Below are positions 8,177 to 16,317 of a stretch of DNA of 64,000 bases, one piece after another. Origin of the DNA: Nocardia rhizosphaerihabitans (lineage in GTDB: Bacteria > Actinomycetota > Actinomycetes > Mycobacteriales > Mycobacteriaceae). Every line of letters starts with the position of its first letter. The first letter of the stretch is position 1. Below the pieces are notes generated by a model that did no database searches, had not been told where the DNA came from, and saw only the letters and a list, made by a program, of their open reading frames with translations. Made by a program: the position numbers and the translations under genes. The stretch spans positions 411,743-475,742 of the forward strand of contig NZ_BMNE01000005.1 in assembly GCF_014646295.1 (NCBI RefSeq), in the 5' to 3' direction.

Positions 8177-9166
8177 TCAGTCGCGTACCCGCAAGACGAC
8201 CTTGCCGAAGGTCTCCGAATCGTCGAGCAGCTCATGCGCACGGCCCGCCTCGGTGATCGGCAACTCGGCGGAGATCACCGGCACGATCTCGCCCGCGGCG
8301 ACCTGCGGCCACAGCTGTGCGCGCACCGCGGCGACAACCTCGGCCTTGCTGCCCGCCCCGGTGCGCGGACGGTTGCGCACGTTCGTCGCGTGGATCGTGC
8401 CCCATTTGCCCAGCAGCGTGGCCAGATTCAACGTCCCCGCGATGCCGCCCTGCATGCCGATCACCACCAGCTGACCGTGCGGCGCCAGCGCCTCCACATT
8501 GCGTTCCAGATACAGCGCGCCCATGTTGTCGAGGATGACGTCCGCGCCCGCCGACTGCTCCGCCGCGATCTCGGCGACGAAATCCTGAGTCTTGTAGTTG
8601 ATCAGCAGCTCGGCCCCCAGCTCGGCACATTTGGCCAGCTTCTCGTCCGACCCGGCCGTTACCGCCACCCGCGCCCCGAGCCGCCGCGCCACCTGGATCG
8701 CGTGCGTCCCGATCCCACCGCCGCCACCGTGGATCAACACCAGCTGCCCCGACCGCAGCCCCGCGGTCATCACCAGGTTCGACCACACCGTCGTCGCCAC
8801 CTCGGGCAGACCGGCCGCGGCGACCGGATCGAGCCCGTCCGGAATCGGCAGCAGCTGCGTAGCGGGCACCGCCACCAGCTCGGCGTACCCGCCGCCGGCC
8901 AGCAGCGCACACACCCGATCCCCGACCTGCCAATCCCGCACCCCGTCCCCGAGCGCGACGATCGTCCCCGAACACTCCAGCCCCGGCACCGAACTCGCAT
9001 CGGCGGGCGGCGGATAGAACCCACGCCGCTGCAACACATCGGCCCGATTCACCCCCGCCGCGATGACCTCGACCAGCACTTCCCCCGGCCCCGGCTCCGG
9101 ATCGACCGTCACGGTCCACTCCATCACCTCAGGCCCGCCGAACCCGTTCAACTCGATCGCATGCAC
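8177..9166 (-). CDS. Zinc-free MDR NAD(P)H:quinone oxidoreductase
   Basis: 329 aa. Medium-chain dehydrogenase of the quinone reductase/PIG3 group: N-terminal GroES-like domain with AAGVNRADVLQRRGFYPPP, Rossmann motif GGGGGIGTHAIQ at ~140-150, and NVRNRP in the C-terminal half. The structural zinc cysteines of alcohol dehydrogenases are absent. GTG at 9166 is chosen because GGAGAGG lies nine bases upstream; the frame continues 11 codons further. Its position beside the NifS-like gene corresponds to Rv3777. The physiological substrate cannot be told. Confidence 0.88.
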   Translation of the reverse strand: MHAIELNGFGGPEVMEWTVTVDPEPGPGEVLVEVIAAGVNRADVLQRRGFYPPPADASSVPGLECSGTIVALGDGVRDWQVGDRVCALLAGGGYAELVAVPATQLLPIPDGLDPVAAAGLPEVATTVWSNLVMTAGLRSGQLVLIHGGGGGIGTHAIQVARRLGARVAVTAGSDEKLAKCAELGAELLINYKTQDFVAEIAAEQSAGADVILDNMGALYLERNVEALAPHGQLVVIGMQGGIAGTLNLATLLGKWGTIHATNVRNRPRTGAGSKAEVVAAVRAQLWPQVAAGEIVPVISAELPITEAGRAHELLDDSETFGKVVLRVRD

Positions 9167-9246
9167 GCTTGCCCGCCTCTCCGGCTTTCCCCATGTCATC
9201 AGTGAGATCTGTGGTCGCGGATGCGTCCGCTACGATCTCACCCTAG

Positions 9247-9331
9247 GGAGACGTGGCAGAGCGGCCGAATGCACTCGCCTTGAAAGCGAGCATGGGTAAC
9301 ACCATCGGGGGTTCAAATCCCTCCGTCTCCG
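9247..9331 (+). tRNA. tRNA-Ser (anticodon TGA)
   Basis: Acceptor arms GGAGACG (9247-9253) and CGTCTCC (9324-9330), anticodon loop CTTGAAA giving TGA, a long serine-type variable arm, and T-loop GGTTCAAATCC. CCA is not encoded. A TACGAT -10 hexamer lies at 9231-9236. Confidence 0.96.
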
Positions 9332-9388
9332 CTCCTACTCCTCGTCCCACGCCGGGATCGAGGTCTGGTCGTCCGGGGACGGCCTGAA

Positions 9389-10339
9389 TCAGACGACCGG
9401 AGCGGCCCGTTTGGCGATGGCCGTGATCGGCACCGACTCCACGCGCTGGAGACCCGCGAGCGCACCGATGGGGCCCGCGACGTAGTCGAACAAGGCGCTC
9501 GCGTCGCGGCACACGACGATGACGATCACGTTGTGCGGCCCGGTGATTCCGCCGACGAAGGCCGCCTCCTGATGCGTCGCCAACGTCCGGGCCGCGGCGA
9601 CGAGCTGGCCGGGCGCGATGGTCATCCACAGGATCGCCTGTACCGGAAAACCCAGCACCCCTGCATCGATCTCCACATCGAACCGCAGCACGCGATGATG
9701 GCGCAGCTCGTCGACGCGCCGCCGCACCGCGGACTCCGACCAGTCGACCGCGCGCGCGAGCCGCGCGTAGTCGGCTCGGCCGTCGACGGCGAGAGCGGGC
9801 AGCAGCCTGCGGTCGAGTTCGGTCATCGCGACAGTGTCCGGCCGGTCGGTCGTCGCGGGTGCGAGGGCGCTGACCTGCTCGGTGGTCAGCGCCGAAGTGC
9901 GGCCGTGCCAGCGGCGTTCGGTCAGATGCCGCATCAGCAGCTGGACGTCGACCGAGTCGACCTGCGGATGCCGGGCCAGCGCGTCCAGCGGCGCCGCCGA
10001 CGCGGCGTCGACGCGAAAGAAGCACGTCACCTCGGTGCCACCGGCCAGCACAGTCACCCACGAGGTATCCGCCCGCCGCGCCAGCGCCTGCGCGAGCGCG
10101 GCAGCGCCACCCGGCCGGACCCGGATGCGAACCAGCCACTCCGCGTGCCCGATCCGCCGACTGTCCGCGACGCCGGTGACCCGGGCCAGACCGTGCGCCC
10201 GCAACCGCGCGAACCGCCGCGCCACCGTCCGATCGGAGACGTCGAGCACCTCCGCGATCCGGCTGAACGCGGCACGACCGTCGACCTGCAGGGCGTGCAG
10301 CAAACCCAGATCGACGGTATCGAGCCTGACCGAATCCAC
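9389..10339 (-). CDS. Tandem AsnC/Lrp-family transcriptional regulator
   Basis: 316 aa, about twice the usual AsnC length because the HTH plus ligand-sensing unit is duplicated. The first HTH is at ~5-50 (RIAEVLDVSDRTVARRFARL) and a second at ~175-215 (RLARAVDWSESAVRRRVDEL), each followed by a RAM-like alpha/beta domain. The start is GTG 10339: TACGCT lies six bases before it and no Shine-Dalgarno is visible, which fits a leaderless mRNA. The open frame continues far upstream, but that part is antisense to the VOC gene. It is divergent from the VOC gene, a probable target. Confidence 0.85.
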   Translation of the reverse strand: MDSVRLDTVDLGLLHALQVDGRAAFSRIAEVLDVSDRTVARRFARLRAHGLARVTGVADSRRIGHAEWLVRIRVRPGGAAALAQALARRADTSWVTVLAGGTEVTCFFRVDAASAAPLDALARHPQVDSVDVQLLMRHLTERRWHGRTSALTTEQVSALAPATTDRPDTVAMTELDRRLLPALAVDGRADYARLARAVDWSESAVRRRVDELRHHRVLRFDVEIDAGVLGFPVQAILWMTIAPGQLVAAARTLATHQEAAFVGGITGPHNVIVIVVCRDASALFDYVAGPIGALAGLQRVESVPITAIAKRAAPVV

Positions 10340-10423
10340 CAGAAGAGCGTAGGACGTGTCGGATTCCGGCGCAGCGGCCTCGGTTCGACGACAGGCGCCC
10401 GCGACCGAACCACGATCGGCGTC

Positions 10424-11296
10424 ATGACAGCAGACATCAGCGGCATCCACCACGTCGGCATCCTCACCAGGGATCTCGACGGCCTGGAAAGCCGATACCG
10501 CTCCTTCGGCTTCACCCTCAGCCCGCGTTCCCGCCATCTCCTCGGCGCCGAGCCCGGCCGCCCGCCCGTCGCGGGCTGCACCGCCAACCTGTGCGCCCTC
10601 TTCGGCGATTCCTATCTGGAACTGCTCGGAATCGTCGACGAGTCGGCGCCCGACCCGTGGCGCACGAAGGCGATGGCCGACGAGTACGAGGGCCTGCGCC
10701 TGCTCAACCTCGAGACCTCCGACGCCGACAAGGCAGACCGCCACCTGACCGAGGCGGGCCTGCGGACCTCCGGCGTGCTCGAGCTCGAACGCGACGTCGA
10801 CACCGAGGACGGCACCCGCACCGTGCGGGCCCGCGCCGTCCACCTCGATCCACGCGCCACCCCCGAGACCTACCTCGGCATCGCCCAGCATCTGACCCGC
10901 GAATACGTCCACCAACCCCGCTACCTGCGCCACCCCAACGGCGCACGCGGGCTCGGCTCGGTGCTCTTGGTCGTCGAGGACGCCGCGTTCGCCGCTGTCG
11001 CCGACCGGTACCGCGTCATCCTGGACCGGACACCCGAGCACGAGGGTCCGCTCACGCTGTTCACCGTCGGCCCGGCGCGGCTCGAACTCGTCCGGGCAAG
11101 CGACTCGGGTGAGCTCCTGCCCGACGAGCCCGCGCCCGCCGCCTCCTACCCGGCCGCCCTGACCATCAGGGTCGACGACGTCACCGCGGCTCGCGAGCTC
11201 GTCGAAGACGGTGGCGCACCGACGATCTCGACCGCGGACGGCTTCTTCGTCTCCGCCCGGGACGCCTACGGCGCCGGACTGTTCTTCACTGCCTGA
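10424..11296 (+). CDS. VOC (glyoxalase-like) family protein
   Basis: 290 aa. Two vicinal-oxygen-chelate halves: an N-terminal unit starting SGIHHVGILTRDLD (~5-140) and a weaker C-terminal unit (~170-285). The layout resembles the glyoxalase-like group acting on bulky substrates. The first-half metal His is in IHHVGI, and the fit of the second half is poorer. It is divergently transcribed from the tandem AsnC regulator. Its end overlaps the end of the nitric oxide synthase gene by 11 bp on the opposite strand. The substrate is unknown. Confidence 0.8.
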   Translation: MTADISGIHHVGILTRDLDGLESRYRSFGFTLSPRSRHLLGAEPGRPPVAGCTANLCALFGDSYLELLGIVDESAPDPWRTKAMADEYEGLRLLNLETSDADKADRHLTEAGLRTSGVLELERDVDTEDGTRTVRARAVHLDPRATPETYLGIAQHLTREYVHQPRYLRHPNGARGLGSVLLVVEDAAFAAVADRYRVILDRTPEHEGPLTLFTVGPARLELVRASDSGELLPDEPAPAASYPAALTIRVDDVTAARELVEDGGAPTISTADGFFVSARDAYGAGLFFTA

Positions 11297-12458
11297 CCAC
11301 CGAGTCGTCGACGCGCTTGACGAAGTTGGGGCGGATGTCGAGATCCGGCTCGTCGTAGTAGCGGTGGAAGGTGGGCGTGAGCACCGCGGAGATCGGCGGG
11401 TTGACCCAGCTCCAATCGGTAGGGCAGCGGCGGCCCGCGGCTTCCTCGCGCTGGACGTGATCGCAGAACTGCTTGGCGACGGTGTGGTGGTCGACCATGT
11501 GCACTCCCGAGTGCCGGAAGCTGTGCAGAACAGCGTGATTCAGCTCGATCAGTGCCTTGTCGCGCCACAGTGTGCGCACCGACGAGGTGTCCAGGCCCAT
11601 CATGTCGGCGATCAGCGGGAGCATGTTGTAGCGGTCGGTATCGCTGAGGTTGCGCGCGCCGATCTCGGTGCCGACGTACCAGCCGTTGAACGGCGCGAAC
11701 GGGTAGGTGACGCCGCCGACCTCCAGATCCATATTCGACACAGCGGGTAGCGCATGCCATTTCAGCCCGAGGGTGGCGAACCACGGATAGTCGGGATGGA
11801 TCAGGTCGACCTCGCGGACCAGTTCGCGCGGAACATCGAAGTACCGCAGGCCCTCGTCGGGCGTGCTGATCAGCACCGGCAGCACGTCGAAGGGCGTGCG
11901 CGCGCCGCGCCAGCCCAGGGCCGTCGCCTGCTCGGTGGCGGCGATGTTGGCGGGATCGCCGGTGACGGTCCCGTCCCCGTTGGGGTAGCCGGCGTAGCGG
12001 ATCAGCTGCGAACTCACGATCCGGTACTCGCCGACCCCGGGTTGGGACTGCGGGCCGACCGTGATCATCGATTGGATCGCGCCGCCGTTGGTGGCCAGGC
12101 GCAGATGCTGCCAGCACGCCTCGGAAAGCTCCTTGGCGGAAGTAGCTCGGCGCGCGTCGAGCAGTTTGAGCGATCGCCAATGTTTGCGGCCGACACAGCG
12201 AGCGTGATTGCGCCAGGCCAATTTCGCGCCGATCAGGATTTCCTCGGCGGTCTGCCGGTAGGTGCCGGTTTCGCGGAGTTCGGCGAGCGCGCCGAGACGT
12301 CGCTGGAGGGGTAGATGTCCCAGCTCGGGCTGGCGGAAGAACTCGTCGCATTCGCGTAGCCGCCGATTCGGCTCGGTGTCGCGCGTTGCGCCGTCACGCA
12401 CCGAAGTGACTGTGGTGGAAGCTTTTTCGCAGACAGCAGGGTGAGAGCGTTGGTTCAC
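11286..12458 (-). CDS. nos: Nitric oxide synthase, oxygenase domain only
   Basis: 390 aa. Bacterial NOS oxidises L-Arg via N-hydroxyarginine to citrulline and NO on a cysteine-ligated heme. Diagnostic blocks: AWRNHARCVGRKHWRSL with heme ligand Cys88, FAPFNGWYVGTEIGARNL containing the arginine-binding Glu, and WSWVNPPISAVLTPTFHRYY forming the pterin/dimer region. It is the usual ~360-residue oxygenase core with no attached flavin reductase, so a separate redox partner must donate electrons; none is nearby. GTG at 12458 has GGAG seven bases upstream; an extra 38 open codons are not used. A TTGACG hexamer lies about 110 bp upstream. It is a single gene, convergent with the VOC gene. Confidence 0.95.
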   Translation of the reverse strand: MNQRSHPAVCEKASTTVTSVRDGATRDTEPNRRLRECDEFFRQPELGHLPLQRRLGALAELRETGTYRQTAEEILIGAKLAWRNHARCVGRKHWRSLKLLDARRATSAKELSEACWQHLRLATNGGAIQSMITVGPQSQPGVGEYRIVSSQLIRYAGYPNGDGTVTGDPANIAATEQATALGWRGARTPFDVLPVLISTPDEGLRYFDVPRELVREVDLIHPDYPWFATLGLKWHALPAVSNMDLEVGGVTYPFAPFNGWYVGTEIGARNLSDTDRYNMLPLIADMMGLDTSSVRTLWRDKALIELNHAVLHSFRHSGVHMVDHHTVAKQFCDHVQREEAAGRRCPTDWSWVNPPISAVLTPTFHRYYDEPDLDIRPNFVKRVDDSVVRQ

Positions 12459-12594
12459 GGTACATCTCCGGTCGGGCAGCTTCGAACACCGAGATTCACT
12501 GTGCGCCAGCCTACGACCGGTGTGCTGGCAGTGTGCTCGAATTCGCGCTAATCCCAGCGCGACTGACGTCAAGGCATGCTGACCGTGCGCTGGC

Positions 12595-13671
12595 CTAACG
12601 GAATCGGGCGGCGGTCTCCGGTGCCGTGGCGAAGGCGAGGAATTGCTCGTTCTCGTGCGGATCGCCGATCGTCACCCGCACACCGTCCCCGGCGAACGGA
12701 CGTACCAGTACACCCGCGGCGGCACTCGCCTCGGCGAAGTCGGTGCTGCGCTCGCCCAGTGGCAGCCAGATGAAGTTGGCCTCGCTCGACGGCACCTGAT
12801 AGCCCGCGGCCAGCAGCGCGTCGCGCACCTGGTGCCGAGCCGCGACCAGCACATCGGTCCGGTCGAGGAGTTCGCCGCGCGCCTCCAGCGAGGCGATCGC
12901 GGCCGCCTGCGCCACCCGGTTCACGCTGAACGGGATGTGCACCTTGAGCAGCGCGGTGATCACCTCGGGATCGCCGACGGCGTAGCCGACGCGCAGGCCG
13001 GCCAGGCCGTAGGCCTTCGAGAACGTCCGCAGGACAACCACATTCGGCCGGGTGCGGCCGATCTCGACACCGTCTGGCCGACTCTCGGGAGTCAGCCGCA
13101 GGTACTCGTAGTAGGCCTCGTCCAGCACGACGAGCACGTGCGCGGGCACCCGGTCGAGGAACCGCTCCAGCTCGGCGCGCCCGCGCGCGGTGCCGGTGGG
13201 GTTGTTCGGGTTGCAGACGAAGATCAGCTTGGTCCGCGCGGTGACCGCGTCGGCCATCGCGTCCAGATCGTGCCGGTAGCCCTCGGCCAGCGGCACCGGC
13301 ACCGCGGTGGCGTTACCCACCTGGGTGACGATCGGGTACGCCTCGAACGAGCGCCACGCGAACACCACCTCGTCGGTCGGCGCGTCACAGGTGATCTGCA
13401 CGAGCTCCTGGCACAGCGCGACGCTGCCGCAGCCGACGGCGACATTGGCGACGGTCACGTCCAGGAAATCGGCCAGCGCGGCCCGCAGCTCGGCGACCTG
13501 GTTGTCCGGGTACCGGTTGGCCTGCTCGGCCGACTCCGCGATCGCCTTGGCAGCGCTCGGCAACGGCCCGAAGGTCGTCTCGTTCGACGCGAGCTTCACC
13601 GCATCGGGGCGGTTACGGCCGGGAACGTAGGCCGGGATGGTGGCGAGGTCGGGCCGGATGTGCGCTGTCAC
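12595..13671 (-). CDS. pat: Histidinol-phosphate/aromatic aminotransferase (HisC2/Pat type)
   Basis: 358 aa. Fold-type I PLP transaminase. Seen are N-terminal KLASNETTFGP, substrate-binding NPNNPTGT, PLP-binding DEAYYEY, the Schiff-base Lys in TFSKAYGLAGLRVGY, and the C-terminal Arg in VRVTIGD. Its length and position match the mycobacterial Rv3772 (HisC2) type, and related actinobacterial enzymes act as phenylalanine or aromatic aminotransferases. No his operon is nearby, which favours the Pat role. The start is GTG 13671 with TAGGGT six bases upstream, a leaderless arrangement. It is divergent from the DLH-like gene across 87 bp. Confidence 0.88.
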   Translation of the reverse strand: MTAHIRPDLATIPAYVPGRNRPDAVKLASNETTFGPLPSAAKAIAESAEQANRYPDNQVAELRAALADFLDVTVANVAVGCGSVALCQELVQITCDAPTDEVVFAWRSFEAYPIVTQVGNATAVPVPLAEGYRHDLDAMADAVTARTKLIFVCNPNNPTGTARGRAELERFLDRVPAHVLVVLDEAYYEYLRLTPESRPDGVEIGRTRPNVVVLRTFSKAYGLAGLRVGYAVGDPEVITALLKVHIPFSVNRVAQAAAIASLEARGELLDRTDVLVAARHQVRDALLAAGYQVPSSEANFIWLPLGERSTDFAEASAAAGVLVRPFAGDGVRVTIGDPHENEQFLAFATAPETAARFR

Positions 13672-13758
13672 GCCTCCACCCTAAGTGAACGCTGTTTCCG
13701 GCCGCCGACGCCTGGTCGGAACCTACCCAAGGACGACTGATCGGCCTACCCTGGATCT

Positions 13759-14493
13759 ATGTCGGGCACCTACGACGATGTCGCTCCGCTGCGGGCGACG
13801 GAGCCCACCGCCGACAGCGCCGCAGGCACGGCTCTCGCCGCGACGCGTACCTCGGTGCCCATCACCGTCGTCGAACCGGAGCGGGTCGCCCGCGGCGGCA
13901 TCGTTCTGCTGCACGAGTCCCGCGAGTTCTCACCCCAGCTGCTCGACCTGATGCGATCGCTGGCGTTCGAGGGCTGGATCGTCGTCGCGCCACACCTGTT
14001 CGACCGGATCGCCGACGACCAGGTGCACGAGGTGTTCGGCGACGAACTCTTCGACGACTTCGACGCCGGCTTCGACTGGCTCACCCGCCGCGGCGTCTTC
14101 GCCGACACCATCGGGGTACTCGGCTTCGATTCCGCGGGCACCGCCGCCTTCCTCGTCGCAACGAACCGGCCCATCGGCGCGGCGGTGAGCGTGGCCGCCC
14201 CCGGCATCACCGAGCCGCTGCCCGACCAGGAGGTCGCCCTGGTCGACATCGCCCCCAGCCTGCAGGCGCCCTGGCTCGGCCTGTTCGGCGCCGACGACCC
14301 GGCCACCCCACCCGAGGCCGTCGACCGACTGCGCGACGCGACGGCGCGGGCGAATGTGGCCAGTCTCACCATCACCTATCCCGGCCTCAGCCACCGTGCC
14401 GACCGACCAGATCCGGACGACGACGCGGACAACGCCATCCGGATCGATTCCCAGACCCGTATCTACGACTGGTTCGACAGCAACTTACGCTAG
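13759..14493 (+). CDS. Dienelactone-hydrolase-like alpha/beta protein, altered nucleophile
   Basis: 244 aa. Alpha/beta-hydrolase fold of DLH type: GGIVLLHESREFSP (oxyanion strand), the nucleophile elbow region GVLGFDSAGTAAFL, an acid residue in GADDPATPP, and a His in YPGLSHRAD. The elbow that normally reads G-x-C-x-G-G is GFDSAG, with Asp where the catalytic Cys should be, so classical dienelactone hydrolysis is doubtful. ATG has TACCCT six bases upstream and no ribosome site, fitting leaderless transcription. It is followed by the tRNA-Ser/tRNA-Arg operon. Confidence 0.75.
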   Translation: MSGTYDDVAPLRATEPTADSAAGTALAATRTSVPITVVEPERVARGGIVLLHESREFSPQLLDLMRSLAFEGWIVVAPHLFDRIADDQVHEVFGDELFDDFDAGFDWLTRRGVFADTIGVLGFDSAGTAAFLVATNRPIGAAVSVAAPGITEPLPDQEVALVDIAPSLQAPWLGLFGADDPATPPEAVDRLRDATARANVASLTITYPGLSHRADRPDPDDDADNAIRIDSQTRIYDWFDSNLR

Positions 14494-14506
14494 TTGACCA
14501 GGCGTT

Positions 14507-14535
14507 TTGGACTACATGAACTGCTCGTGTAATCT
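14507..14535 (+). promoter_or_regulatory. Promoter of the tRNA-Ser/tRNA-Arg operon
   Basis: TTGGAC (14507-14512) and TAATCT (14530-14535) are spaced by exactly 17 bp and lie about 50 bp before the first tRNA. An overlapping TTGACC at 14494 is an alternative -35. Confidence 0.65.
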
Positions 14536-14586
14536 TCATTCCCGGCGGTTCGACAAGGACCGGTGCCCTCGAAAGAGAAGGCTCCA

Positions 14587-14676
14587 GGAGGCGTGCCAGA
14601 GCGGCCGAATGGGACTCACTGCTAATGAGTTGTCCCTTCACGGGGACCGGAGGTTCAAATCCTCTCGCCTCCGCCA
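14587..14676 (+). tRNA. tRNA-Ser (anticodon GCT)
   Basis: Acceptor arms GGAGGCG and CGCCTCC, anticodon stem ACTCA/TGAGT with loop CTGCTAA, a long variable arm, and T-loop GGTTCAAATCC. CCA is encoded at 14674-14676. It shares a transcript with the tRNA-Arg 32 bp downstream. Confidence 0.96.
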
Positions 14677-14708
14677 CACCCGGTTCGCCGGGTACAACTG
14701 AAGACCAT

Positions 14709-14781
14709 GCGCCCGTAGCTCAACGGATAGAGCACTTGACTACGGATCAAGAGGTTAGGGGTTCGAATCCCTTCGGGCGCA
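14709..14781 (+). tRNA. tRNA-Arg (anticodon ACG)
   Basis: Acceptor arms GCGCCCG and CGGGCGC, anticodon stem CTTGA/TCAAG around CTACGGA giving ACG, and T-loop GGTTCGAATCC. CCA is not encoded. The A34 of this anticodon is the substrate of TadA, which is encoded at 26568-27017. Confidence 0.96.
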
Positions 14782-14785
14782 CAAC

Positions 14786-14824
14786 AATCCGCCTCCTACC
14801 GGTACCCGGTGGGAGGCGGATTTC
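14786..14824 (+). terminator. Intrinsic terminator of the tRNA operon
   Basis: A ~15-bp stem (AATCCGCCTCC at 14786-14796 with GGAGGCGGATT at 14812-14822, extended inward with one G-T pair) begins 5 nt after the tRNA-Arg and is followed by T-rich sequence. Confidence 0.85.
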
Positions 14825-14966
14825 GTTCGTGGTCAAGGGACGCGGGAGAAGAGGCGGCCGGCGAGGTCTACTCGGGTCGGGTCGGGTCAGCGGGTCAGTG
14901 CGGCGGCGCCGAGTCCGGCTCGCACTGCGCGAACGGCCGGACGACGGTGCAGGTCGAGGAACTGCG

Positions 14967-15692
14967 CTACTTCCAGGCAGGCAGTGGTGGCAGCGGGCCG
15001 GTGAGGTCGGCGCCGGTAGAGCGGCCGAGGAGCCAGGCGAGCAGGGCGGCGGATGGGCCGAGGACGGTGTGGTGCGGGCGGCCGGGGCCGACGGTGGCGA
15101 TGAAGTCGGTGTCGGTGGCCTGGATGTCGAATGTCGGGGTGGCGTCCGGGATCATCTTCGCAGAGAGGTCGGCGATGGCTTCGGGGAGCAACCGGGCGAC
15201 GAAGGCGGTGGGCCAGTCGGCGGGGGTGTAGCCGACGCCGAGGTCGACGTGGTGGATCTCGGTCTCGCGCAGGCGCATCCACGGAATCTGGTCGGCGGTG
15301 AGCGAACCGCCCTGCCGGTTGCGGACCACCGCCTGCCAGTCCGCGGCGGACATCGTGGTGGCCACGGCCTGCCAGCGGTGGGCCGACGCGGTGAAGTCGG
15401 CGTGCTGGACGTCGAGATGCCGCGGCGCGCCCGCCTCGATGTCGGCGTCGCGCTGGGCGGCGCTGGCGTACTGGGGGATCTCGATGCCGGTGCGCGCCCA
15501 CAGCAGCAGGTTCAGCAGGCTGTCGGCGTTGCGCGACATGTGCGCGACGACGTGCCCGCGAGTCCAACCGGGCAGCAGGGACGGCTCGCTCAGCTCGGCG
15601 TCGGTGAGCGCACCGATCGCCGCGTCGAAGCGGGCGGTGGACGCGGCGACCTGGGCGAGCAGGTCGGTGGGAGTGGTCGTTGCGCTGGTCAC
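14967..15692 (-). CDS. Mycothiol-dependent maleylpyruvate isomerase family protein
   Basis: 241 aa. DinB/MDMPI-fold protein: a four-helix N-terminal half with LPGWTRGHVVAHMSRNAD and metal-ligand block RETEIHHVDLG at ~145-155 (the H...E-x3-H pattern), then the SCP2-like C-terminal half. The family uses mycothiol as cofactor or substrate for isomerisation or thiol transfer and is expanded in actinobacteria, so the exact reaction cannot be assigned. It is a single gene; two DnaA-box-like nonamers lie in its upstream region. The sequence from 14825 to 14966, after the tRNA terminator, shows nothing further. Confidence 0.85.
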   Translation of the reverse strand: MTSATTTPTDLLAQVAASTARFDAAIGALTDAELSEPSLLPGWTRGHVVAHMSRNADSLLNLLLWARTGIEIPQYASAAQRDADIEAGAPRHLDVQHADFTASAHRWQAVATTMSAADWQAVVRNRQGGSLTADQIPWMRLRETEIHHVDLGVGYTPADWPTAFVARLLPEAIADLSAKMIPDATPTFDIQATDTDFIATVGPGRPHHTVLGPSAALLAWLLGRSTGADLTGPLPPLPAWK

Positions 15693-15755
15693 AGGTCCGA
15701 GCGTAGTTGCCCGGCCCGGTCGGCACCGGCGTTCACGACGGTGTCGGCGCCGGCC

Positions 15756-15782
15756 TGTGGATAACCGTGAACCTGTGGATAA
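15756..15782. promoter_or_regulatory. Pair of DnaA-box nonamers (TGTGGATAA x2)
   Basis: Two exact copies of TGTGGATAA (reverse complement of TTATCCACA) lie at 15756-15764 and 15774-15782 in direct orientation, 18 bp start to start, between the MDMPI gene start and the ridA stop codon. Confidence 0.5.
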
Positions 15783-15836
15783 CTGGGGAATTTTCGCGTC
15801 CGGCGCCCGGGGCTGCGACCGGTCGCGTGTGACGAT

Positions 15837-16232
15837 TCAGCCGGTGACGATCGCGTCGGCCTCGATCTCGATCAGCAGTTCGGGAGCGATCAGCGCGGTC
15901 ACCTCGTACATGGCGGCAGCGGGGCGGATCGTGCCGAACACCGCGGCATGGGCGGCGGCGACCTCGGGCCAGCGGGAGATATCGGTGACGAACATGCGGG
16001 TGCGCACCACATCCCGCAGGCTCGCGCCCGCTTGTTCGAGCGCGGTGGCGATCCGGGCGAGCACCTCGGTGGCCTGCGCGCCGATGTCGTCGCCGCCTAC
16101 CACGCCACCGCCGGGGACGGCAGCCGTCGTCCCGCTGACCATGACGTGATCACCGACCCGCACCGCCCGCGAATACCCGACTACATCTTCGAAATCGGAG
16201 GCAGAGGAAATGTTCACCCGAGTTGTGGTCAT
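15837..16232 (-). CDS. RidA/YjgF family imine deaminase
   Basis: 131 aa from ATG 16232. RidA proteins hydrolyse reactive enamines and imines released by PLP enzymes. The conserved Arg is in VVRTRMFVTD (~residue 100), followed by the C-terminal EIEADAIV strand. The size equals the family norm; the open frame extends about 66 codons upstream with no family similarity and is not used. It is a single-domain protein, divergent from the lipoprotein gene with 85 bp between. It may belong to a subgroup with activity other than 2-aminoacrylate deamination. Confidence 0.88.
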   Translation of the reverse strand: MTTTRVNISSASDFEDVVGYSRAVRVGDHVMVSGTTAAVPGGGVVGGDDIGAQATEVLARIATALEQAGASLRDVVRTRMFVTDISRWPEVAAAHAAVFGTIRPAAAMYEVTALIAPELLIEIEADAIVTG

Positions 16233-16317
16233 GGCAGCCAGAATGATCCACCGTGCAGTGGATGACAATTCATTTGCCGGTCGGCTGCTGGTCGGTTCGG
16301 CGCGGTACGCATGGCAA

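Noticed and set aside
9389..11041. AsnC frame extended to 550 codons
   Set aside because: The upstream 230 codons are antisense to the VOC gene and lack AsnC character; GTG 10339 has a leaderless -10.
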